Assembly (NCBI RefSeq): GCF_000003605.2
Contig: NW_003123420.1
Location: 32,533 to 84,359, forward strand
DNA from: Saccoglossus kowalevskii
Lineage: Eukaryota > Hemichordata > Enteropneusta > Harrimaniidae
Length of the DNA: 51,827 bases
Direction: 5' to 3'
Shown here: piece by piece, positions 1-51,827 of the stretch
Layout of the letters: the number at the start of each line of letters is the position of its first letter
Position numbering within the stretch: position 1 is the first letter of the stretch
Notes under the pieces: generated by a model
What the model was told of the DNA's origin: nothing
The model's database searches: none
What the model saw: only the letters and a program-made list of their open reading frames with translations
Position numbers and translations under genes: made by a program

Positions 1-1130
1 CAGTCAATCAGAAACTCGGATTCACGCTTCAGGGAAAGTCACGTTTGGACGTTCACATCGATTTTGTTTTTCGTTCGGTGGGCTGATGCCTTTCAGTGTA
101 GCTTTTGCCTCTTCCGACATAGAAATCATCTGAATCTTCTTTCTACCTCTCTTTCCTTTCACACCACGCATAATGTAATGATAAAAATTAGGAAAAAACG
201 CCGAGGAAATATAATGTTTGGTTTGCTAGCGAGCGATAACTGAATTGAGAATAATTGCACATGCGCGTGAATTGAATGAACTATGACCCGTACAAGCTCG
301 ATTTGCATATTGTCAATCAAAGGTCCTGTTATTTGGTTACTCATGCAAATTAGGCAATTGGACATAAACATTGCCACGTGTGAGTGTTTTTTATTTTTAA
401 CCAGAAAATAAACAGCAATTTTAACGGTGTTCCAATAAGAATTCATTGGTCAAATTTTCACAGAATGTTCTTTAGATAGAAATCTATATAAAAAACGAAA
501 AAAAATATTTTGGATTGAAATTCACAAATAAACTGCATCTCTACCTTAATTCCAACAATTACAAGTTCTTAAATTGACAGAATGAATGTATGGACAAATA
601 TTGACCATTATATTTGTGAGTAAATACCTGTTGTTTAATTTATTTCCACCGCTACAAGGTTGTTAAATTGAGAGAATAAATGTGTGGATAAATATTTGAT
701 ACTTATTTAGGTGTAAGAACTCGTGTTTGACCAACTAACACCATTGCAAGTTGTTAAAATAATGAAATAAATATACTGGTATCATTGGATATTTGATTTA
801 ATTGTGAAACTTCCTAACAAAATGTTAACTGCTGACTTCGAACCCTCAATCAACAATTCCGCAGACACAGTATAAATTCCACAACACCGCAGAAGATATT
901 CGTCTGTTGCCTGAATTGTTTTCGTAATATAGGGACCGCCATCGACACTTTAACAAAACTTACCTTGACTTGGGTCTTGTTTATCTCTTGCGACTGGAAA
1001 CTGTTGAACAAATTGCTCGTCGTCCAGTTTAAGACGTAAGTTATTTTATTATTTATTCATTCAGTTTTGTATGGTGGAGTTTTGTGAGGTTTATTATTTT
1101 TTTCGCGACGTTCTTTGCTTACTTGTTTAC
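1..1130. other. Left edge without a supported gene
   Basis: Short frames only, none with recognisable domains, MAM motifs or splice logic. Apart from the degenerate repeat at 545-815 I see nothing. It is presumably intron or 3' flank of the MAM gene. Confidence 0.6.
545..815. repeat. Degenerate tandem repeat, about 92 bp, three copies
   Basis: Related blocks begin near 547, 637 and 729. Each has a CA(A)GTT(G)TTAAA segment, an AATGAATG/AATAAATG segment and ATATTTGA. About 70-75% alike by eye. No coding sense seen around them. Confidence 0.55.
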
Positions 1131-1134
1131 GGTT

Positions 1135-1400
1135 TGAGCGGGACTCGAACCCACTGTCTTTTCAAGCTAATTTTGTTTTATTTTGATGGCACGCTTGTGT
1201 ACCACGCCACGACGTTGGTCGTTAAGTGGTGTTCATTTTTCTAACTACTCCAGTGTTCCGATGAGTTGAACGGAAAAGCCAAAACGATTGCTCGTTTCTG
1301 ATTGCTTCAGTTCTGGTGAGTGTGTATCTCGTGTGATTCGAACCCATGTCGTTTGTATTGAGCGTTTTTTTTTATTTCCCATGTTGGCTACGCCGTAATA
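1135..1400 (-). other. Two tandem tRNA-like modules (box A / box B), SINE-like
   Basis: On the minus strand 1135-1212 contains a box-A-like TGGCGTGGTACACA and a perfect box B in GGGTTCGAGTCCCGC. A second module, about 1325-1400, contains GGCGTAGCCAAC and GGGTTCGAATCAC. The B boxes match the Pol III consensus GGTTCGANNCC. The A-B distance is longer than in a tRNA and the acceptor stems do not pair well, so these are tRNA-derived repeat heads or tRNA relics, not functional tRNA genes. Confidence 0.4.
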
Positions 1401-1724
1401 TGCAACCACTTCGCCGTTTTATTGTGATTTTGAGAGTGTTTAATGATGTCTTCCTCGCCCGTCACGCCATGACCCAGTTTCAACCACACGGCCATTTTGC
1501 AACAAGTGCGTGACCCTCGGCGTCACCCGACTGACTATATGATCGTTCTGTTCAACTGTTAAGCTAGGATTTATTACCGTTATTATCATTATATTGTCAC
1601 ATGATTTGTTTTACCTTATGTGTAATGTCTTAAGTATCTTTATTGTAATTTGTATATACCAATTCGTATATACCGAGGAAACAGCCCCGATTGAAGGTCA
1701 TGTATTTTGTGACGTCACCAATTC

Positions 1725-2336
1725 GTGTGTAGGTACGGCTTCTAGATCCGTGCCTATACGTCAAAGTATGCACGAAGACAGTATTGGATGACACGCAGCG
1801 GAGGTCGATGCGACAGCATACTGTCTGAGTGACTTTCCTACCAAGAATACATCATGGGAATGACGAAATATAAAAAGTCTAGTACAGAATCAGCGAACTT
1901 GTTTGTATGAAGTCCGGTCAAACCCTGGTGGCAGCCATGTTTGTTTTTATTATTAGAGGACGCTTACGCGCGTAATCATTCCATATTTGGAATACGCATT
2001 AATATGGTAAGATGAAAATATCCCGTCAAATACCGCAAAATTACGGCACGCTGTAACTTATGACGTTATGGTGACAAGTGCATATGTATACCAAAGATAC
2101 ATCATGGGAATGCCGAAATCTAAAAAGTTTAGAACAGAATCAGCGAACTTCTTTGTATGGGGTCCGGTAACACCCTGGTGACAGCCATGTTTGTTTTTAT
2201 TATTAGAGGACGCTTACGCGCGTAATCATTCCATATTTGGAATACGCATTTCCTAACATGGTAGGATAAAAATACACCGTAAAATACCGCAAAATTACGG
2301 CACGCTGTAACTTATGGCGTTACGGTGACAGATGTA
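1725..2336. mobile_element. Duplicated interspersed repeat (two cores)
   Basis: Two direct copies of a core of about 235 bp (1841-2075 and 2091-2330) share CCATGTTTGTTTTTATTATT, GGACGCTTACG, TCATTCCATATTTGGAATAC and CGCTGTAACTTATG. A third copy is at 15688-15926. To the left, 1755-1835 repeats the arm motif (AAGTATGCACGAAGACAGTA) found in the foldback element. This is the same family as the 15.5-16.1 kb element, rearranged. It stands where the next MAM exon would be expected by comparison with cassette 5. Confidence 0.72.
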
Positions 2337-2522
2337 TAATAATAAACATCACTAAACAGAATAATTTCCAGTGTTTACCTGGCGTCGTATGCTAACATCA
2401 ATACTACTAATTTACAATACCGTACAATTAGAACTATGATATAGTCATGTAGAATCACAAGGACTGTGATTATCAACTAGCACTTTCTCTATGAATGAGC
2501 TAAATCGACGAACAGTTTATAC

Positions 2523-32098
<29,576 letters not shown>

Positions 32099-32116
32099 GC
32101 TCTGAACAATTTGTTA

Positions 32117-35100
32117 CTACAGGTCAACCAGATTAAATATCTTATCCACAGAACAAGGTTTAGGTTAGAGCGGGGCGAATGGAAACGTTGCCTCTGCGGC
32201 TGTCTGAGTGTAGATTTTAAGAGCTGTGAAGCGATCTCCAGTTCAGCCGTTTGAACTGGGCGTGTTTCGACAAATATGAATGTCGAATTTTGCGACATAA
32301 TCAGACTGATTTATTGTGAAGGCAGTCGAGACTAATGTATACATTACTATAGTGATGATTAAACAATATAGTTCGGACTCAAATACTAGTAGGTCATCGA
32401 ACATGCTCGAAGTGTGGTAAAAGTATACTACTAGTATTTTGGTCATTGGCCGTGACTTAGTAACTGTCAGATATTGCAAGGGCCAAAGTGGTAAGGATTG
32501 CTAGTAATTCGTTGTTCCCAATCGCCTTAATTGTAGTAATCTTGCGTCATAACTAATTATTGTGCGAATTCATTATTTTAAAGAATTATCATATAGAGTT
32601 AATAAAATTGCACTGGCCACCAGCGTCGAACAATTTCGTAAATCACTATTTCGTATTTCGTTGCCATCGGAACAAGCGAACATTGGTTTCGTACTAAAAT
32701 ATTCAAGTTGGAAACTTGAAGTTTTTTTTTTAATTATTGTGTGATGAGTATTAGTTTAATTATGGTGGGTAGTGTGAACAAGGGTGAAATTGTCCCATGC
32801 TTACGTCCCGAATTTCGACAAATCAGATTAATTGCTCATGTAGTTTAGATATACAATGTATAACCACGGATATTCTAGAACGCCCATTGGCCAATTCTAG
32901 ACAGTCGTGGTACATAAAATGACACGTTATTTATACTTTGAAGAAGATAACTTTACTTGAGCCAGTAGCTGATCAGTCAGATTTCTTAGATTCGAGTGGC
33001 GGGGGCATATTCGTGAAGAATTTCGTTTTATTTTCTATTCAAGTAACAACATGACTACAAACACGAATCTAATGTGATACAAACTCATTTCATTGCAGCA
33101 AGGTGCTACAAACGAGAATCGCGGCAAATTTCGTTCACGCACGGCATGTCAGTTCGTAATCAAAATATCAGCCGCACATAAACACACTTTACCGTGTTTT
33201 ACTAATGCATAAATGACAACCATGAATATCGGTCATTACGAGTTCCATAACATTAACTGGCCTGTAGTTAGTTGTGTATAATTCCAAGTTGTAATCAGTG
33301 TCGCTGTTCATATAAGATTACATTTCCAAACACGTCCACCAAAACAAAAATGCAATCCAACGCTATCGGCGACAGAAAAATACGTGCTGCTTAAACCCAA
33401 AATTCAGACTCCGAATACTAACTTCAAACTAGGTACAAATGAAACAATCTGAAGTCCATACCTATAGTTTTGGTATTGAAATGTTTTAACCCATGTTTAT
33501 ACTGTGACTGTGTGTTGGTTTACCAGGTGATTCTAAACTACCTTTTCATAATCAGTATACTGTCATGCATCATGGAAGGTAGACGGATGTCCTATAACCA
33601 TATTGCAAAGTAATCTAACGCCGATATCACCCAGCCGCAAGACAAATTACCGTAGAGAGATTGTAGTCAAAGTTGAATGCTTGAAAGTAAATTTGTTGCG
33701 CCCTCTATTGCTGGTGAATTGACGCCATTGTCGCCATGGTTGGCGCTTGTGAATAATGAATATTACAAGTCGTCGGACGTTGTTCAACTTGATTAGGCAT
33801 TGTACAAGAATTGTTTGGGCTTGAGTACAATTTCCCACTTCTTTGTCTGTCTTTTTTTTAATATAAAAGCCATATATATATGAGCGGATAATCCTCAAAG
33901 AATGGAATCATAAAATTGGACGTTGTCAGAATTGAAAACTTATGTTTTGGGTTCCGTTCGTCCGTGTTACAGCGCTCATAATGGGATTACTGATGCGCGT
34001 AACCCTGTTTTGCGATGTCATTCAAAATGGCTGACTGGCAGCCACTTTCATATCAAGTTTCCTACCCGTTTCTCAGGCACACATACATCCATCTGTTTAA
34101 TTTGAAAGAAAAGGAAAAAAAATGGCTTGTCCGTTACCGGTTTATCATGCAGATGCACTTTCCCTGGTTTTGTTCAACCATAATTGTACCAGAGTTTACA
34201 ATTAGTTACATTTGGTACAAAGCCAAGGCAGGAAGGTGAGAATAGTTCTTGTGATAGATTCAATGTCTATGTAGGTTTCCCTAATTTTTGAATGCATTGC
34301 ATTCGCATCAAGTCCTACATGTGGGCTGGGTAATTCTCTTATTTAGTAATAACAAATTAGGAATGATGTAATCAGCGAATAGAACATTTTCCGTTCACTG
34401 CGAGAATCACGCGTTATGCATGAATGCGAAAGTAAAAACAGGACAAACAAAGGTCATAGCGTCGTAGTGGCGTCAAACATCGCGTGAGATTCGACAAACG
34501 CGAAAGTATTTTGGGGACATTTCCATGTCAATAATATGCTGTACACATTTGATGAAGGGCAATTTCGATTAAGTGAGGATATTCGAATGCAATATTCCTC
34601 TGTCGAAGATCGGCCGGTCGATGTGCGCTACGAAATAAAGAAATTCGAGTTCAAAATCAAATCGTTCGATTTTTGCGGCAGACGTTCGACGGGCGTCTTT
34701 CATGCATCTGGCGAGATCTCGCAGTTGTACGGAAAATCACCTATTCATTAAACCACAGACTGAGATTTCACTCAAATTTACACTTCAGAGTCACATGACA
34801 GTAAGATGTTATCATTTATTTAAATACAAAAAAATTAAGTCACATATATTACTGTTCAATTCTTTTTCTCATGCTGCATCACATAGTAGTGCAGATAAGG
34901 CTAATTTTCTAAAGGATCTGCAAGACTATAGAATAAAAAAAAATATTTAAAGTTGTATCTCGATAACACAGGGATAATTTTCCATGGGAAGCCTGAACCC
35001 TGCTGATAGTGATGTTTATAAACACCTAATAACAGTGTCTGTTTACTGTAATAATACCGATAGTCAGAAGTATAAATCCTTATCTTTGTTGCTTATTTGA

Positions 35101-37391
35101 AAATTGCAAAATCTAAACCTGTTGATAGGAGCAGTTTATGGTTAAAAATACAATGTGGATAACTGAGTTAGACTTATCGAAATTATAGAATCACAATTAG
35201 CGTAATTCGTCTCATTCGCAGTGTATTCAAATGAAGACAATTATTTAAACGTCATTCACATTGCTTCTTCAAAAATAGATTAATGTTTCAAATTCTATAC
35301 TAAGACAAATACTAAGGGTTGAGACTTTAGCGGTACAGTCGCCACGCTGCACATACAAACTTTGTATTCTGCATGCATTGTTTACATCACTACGCATCCC
35401 ATGTCGAACATGTGGCAGCGCAACAACTGTAGAGCTATAATTTGTAAATAACAGTAAAATTATTATATTATACTATTTGACACATTTTGGCTAATAATCA
35501 AAAATAAAAAAAAAAAAAACGAATATACTCGTAGCATAAAACAATAATTGTGATGTATATTTTGTATCATATATTAAGTTGCTGTAAAGAATATTTTTTC
35601 TGAGCATATATGTCTAATATTGGGGTAAGCTTTAAAATAATAATACAATGATAATAATAATGATCAGTGTTTGATTCTAATTAACAATTTGTTCTGTAGA
35701 CTTCTTAAACATAGGTAGTTGGTCATTTTTGTTCATGATATTAATTTAAACAACCAGAGCATTCCTTCTTCATAAAATTCAGATGCTAAAAATATTTTTG
35801 TTGGCAGTAATTAAAAAAAAAAAAGTAAAAAATAAAGCAATTAATACATCATAAGTCAATAACTGTGCTAATTACACACTAATATAATTATGCGGCTAAA
35901 CTTCATGAGGTTTAACAACTCCACTAAATGCAAGATTTAAAACAAAGAATAAGTACTGTTTTTGCTGCAAAAAAAAAAAACATTTGCGGTTTAATAACTT
36001 GCAGATCCACAGAACCAGAATAGATGTATAAAGAAGAGGGGGTAATTTCCAGAGAAAGGATGCTGAATACATAACTATACAAAATGTCATCATCACTGTT
36101 CACAGACGCATGCTGGGAATTAAGACAAAGTACAGAATCGTTATAAAATTTCACAGTACAATTTTTAGACATTGACAGTCACATAGTCTTAACTGATGAT
36201 AACTTGTGAAGATGAATTAGTGTGACTGAAAGTGAGGGAACAAAATAATCAAACCTAAATATCCCAAAATATTTTCTGTTAATAAAATAATAACATTTAC
36301 AGTTACCATTTTGTAATTGTTTATTTAGTAATTATGCATTTAAAAGGACAAGTATGGTAAAAAAAAAATAACATATTTGGGGCAGATAATCATCTTGCTA
36401 CTGCTCGGTGATTACCTCTCGGCAAATCTGCTAATTTTTTCCACAAAAATAAAATATATATTTATACTGGGAAATTTTTTTTTAAATTTATGACTTATTT
36501 ATCGGTAGTATTTTTCTTTTAATAAGTCTGAAATTTTTTACCAAAAATGACAAAAATACTGTGTAACAAATCAATATTATAATGGCATATTATCCTCCTC
36601 ATTCTTGGAGAGTGATAACTGAGTAAAAGCAGCAAATAAATATTACCAGTTTTTAGTTCTGCGTTCCATTTTTTCAAAGCTTTACACACATGTACAAGAG
36701 ATAGAGTGTATAATGTTATGAAATAAAGCCTGCATCCATTCAATGACACCATAGTGTTTTGCATAAGAAATTAGAAAACTCTTCACACCTGATATTGTGA
36801 AAAAGTTGTTATCTGGAATGCTAATGTAAAAGTCAAACTAAGACAACAACAAAATCAGTTTCAGGGTCATAACCTAATGCTTGACATCGTAAGAATATTG
36901 GCAGAAATATAATTATAGTATTTTACTTGCTTTGTACAAATTCAAATTTCATTCAGCTTATTTCTGCTTGACAGCATTTTATAAGCTGAATATTATGTGT
37001 AAACTTTTCCCTTTTTCTGACAATTTTATATTTATCCATGATTTGCATTTGACAGATTTCCATCATTCATGTTTCCACAAATACACTTTCTCACTCCACT
37101 TCACTGGTCACCATGTTTTTGTTTTGTTTTTGAGATTTTAAAATATTTTTTGAAGCCTGGCTTATTCGATACCACTGGCTTGTAATACCACATACAGTAT
37201 CATGTTGTGAATTGCCCAAATAATTATGCACGACGTATTCTGCATGTTGCTTGAGATGACCCGCTATGACGCTATTCGGTAACTTGACACACATTGAACT
37301 TTGATGGAAACATGATTGGCTGATCTAGTTGCCTAGCAATGGTACGTGTTCATTCATCATTGGTTGTTTGAATTTAAAAGAAACAAATTTT
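32117..37391 (-). other. Intergenic region plus SNX 3' UTR
   Basis: Lies between the SNX stop and the MAM start codon, genes head-to-tail on the minus strand. The first AATAAA downstream of the SNX stop that I can find on the minus strand is at 36320-36325. The promoter of the MAM gene should lie just above 32.1 kb, but no convincing TATA element was seen. Short frames here lack domains. Confidence 0.6.
36320..36325 (-). terminator. Candidate poly(A) signal of the SNX gene
   Basis: AATAAA on the minus strand about 1.07 kb past the stop codon. Variant signals (ATTAAA near 36518) are also present, so the real 3' end needs transcript data. Confidence 0.3.
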
Positions 37392-50544
<13,153 letters not shown>

Positions 50545-51599
50545 CTAAAATGATACCAAAAGAAAACTTATTTCAATTCAATAAGTACAGTAAAAACATA
50601 GTACAGTGAAAAATTTGTAGGATTTCTTAGGGAATATATATACATTTGTGTATTATTCGTTCTAGTGGTAGTGCATACTTTTGCATGTAAGTAAATGACA
50701 GAGGCATGTTGAAAGTGAATACAAGTCATATTTTAAAGATCCAGTATATAATAAATGCATTAATTTTGGTTTACTTGGTCTTATAATCTAGCAAAAATGA
50801 TAAATTTCATATTTGTTATCAGCATGTACATGCCTTGTACGATATATAACCTCTGGTTATGCAACAGAACACTGCTGCTGATTTCCAGCAATTACATAAT
50901 TGGAGGACGTACATGTGTAGCTGCGTAAATGCATTGTGGGTAACATTTTGGCTATCATAGTAGATTAAGACATTTGTTCTGGTAATGCAGACCATAGCTA
51001 GTGGACCAGATGATCAAGATGTTAACAGTTCCCACCATAAAACTACATCTAATTTGCTACTACAACCAAAATCATTATTTTCATGAGTGTCCCATATCTC
51101 TTTTTCATTCAAAATTTTGACAAACTTTAAAAATTTCCATGGAAACAATGATCTTTCCATATCGCATGAAATCCTAATTTGGCATCCAATTTAGAAATGT
51201 CCTTTTCAGAAGAGAGTGTTAGCTATGACATTTCTTTACACTATAATTCAAATCACTTTTGAAACAGTCAAAAAACCTGTAAAATAATAAAGACCCCTCC
51301 ATGACAAGAGTTAGTTACCAGAGGCATAGGTACATATAAAACACTGTATTCATTACTACTATGGTACAAGATAAAATGGAAGATAGATTTTTTTCTAAAA
51401 TGTCATACTATTTCAGAAAAATAATTTATTCAAGATTTTGATACCAAAATATTAATAAAACAAACAATCAAAGTCTTAGAATAGAATTGATCAAATTTCA
51501 AAAGTAACACTACCAGAATATATAAACACAAATTTATGATACAACAGCTGAATTGAATAGGAGGTTATAATTTGATTCAAGCTCAGACTAGTAATACAA

Positions 51600-51827
51600 C
51601 AGACTCGCAACGCGGCGTTTTCTTTTGAAGTAATGCGTGCCACGTTTGTTTAAGTTATCAGTTCTTATCGTACCGAGTAAACGTTGCTGAGCAACAACAT
51701 TTTCATTATATTTCACAAAATAACGCGAAATCTATTCATATTACAATCAACTATCGCGATGCATCGCGAGACATAAGACAGGAAGTGGCATTGACGACAG
51801 TAGTGATAGTGAACTTCGAAATGGCAT
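51600..51827 (-). promoter_or_regulatory. Probable promoter / 5' region of the SNX gene
   Basis: CpG density rises sharply here compared with the rest of the window. There is a perfect 16-bp palindrome TCGCGATGCATCGCGA (51754-51769) overlapping a TCTCGCGA half-site on the minus strand, and an ETS-like CAGGAAGTG (51779-51787). It lies 1.1-1.3 kb upstream of the SH3 exon in transcript direction. The start codon was not identified; several ATGs occur but none joins convincingly to AKALYDF. Confidence 0.45.

Noticed and set aside
1594..1791. 65-codon frame with a hydrophobic N terminus, possible secreted peptide
   Set aside because: Its second half is the interspersed repeat arm; no relative or splice context supports a gene.
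51597..51827. ATG-started frames near the right edge as the SNX start exon
   Set aside because: None gives a short phase-0 exon with a convincing donor to join AKALYDF; the true start may lie outside the window.

Overview
This is a eukaryotic (animal) window: AT-rich, with two assembly gaps (13893-14192 and 31299-31348), spliced genes with GT-AG introns, microsatellites and small transposable elements. Both genes lie on the minus strand. The MAM-domain architecture, an SNX9/18-type gene and the general look suggest a marine invertebrate, perhaps a deuterostome such as an acorn worm or lancelet. The species cannot be fixed from this sequence, and no bacterial or viral genes were seen.

Region 2523-32098 (minus) is one giant secreted or extracellular protein gene, open at its 3' end. 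I can place 60 coding exons that join in frame, with GT-AG borders, into 3,292 codons. It starts at 32098 with a signal peptide behind an in-frame stop. Next come a divergent MAM domain and a degenerate LDL-receptor class A module, then six complete copies and the start of a seventh copy of a three-MAM cassette (types C, A, B; about 492 residues, nine exons). That makes 20 MAM domains in view, 19 of them complete. Exon lengths are almost invariant between copies (144-182-169 / 138-266-235 / 84-170-88), and every cassette is phase 1-1, so it can be duplicated without a frameshift. The likely role is adhesion or an extracellular/luminal scaffold; a MALRD1-like annotation fits but does not prove function.

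Region 32117-37391 is intergenic sequence plus the 3' UTR of the upstream gene.

Region 37392-50544 (minus) is a sorting nexin of the SNX9/SNX18/SNX33 family (one SH3-PX-BAR protein): 13 coding exons join in frame to 535 codons plus a stop. The first coding exon, a few codons, is not resolved. The right edge (about 51.6-51.8 kb) carries CpG-rich promoter-like sequence including a 16-bp palindrome and an ETS-like site.

Region 1-2500 holds no exon I can support. It has a degenerate tandem repeat, two tRNA-like box A/box B modules and a duplicated interspersed repeat. That repeat seems to interrupt the seventh cassette's intron.

Most notable points: (1) a 48-bp minisatellite in the sorting nexin gene that copies an exon end together with its 5' splice site five times, in frame; (2) a three-domain cassette with three different intron layouts, amplified as a block and later duplicated two cassettes at a time; (3) three copies of a TTAA-flanked piggyBac-like MITE, two of them in equivalent introns of the MAM gene.
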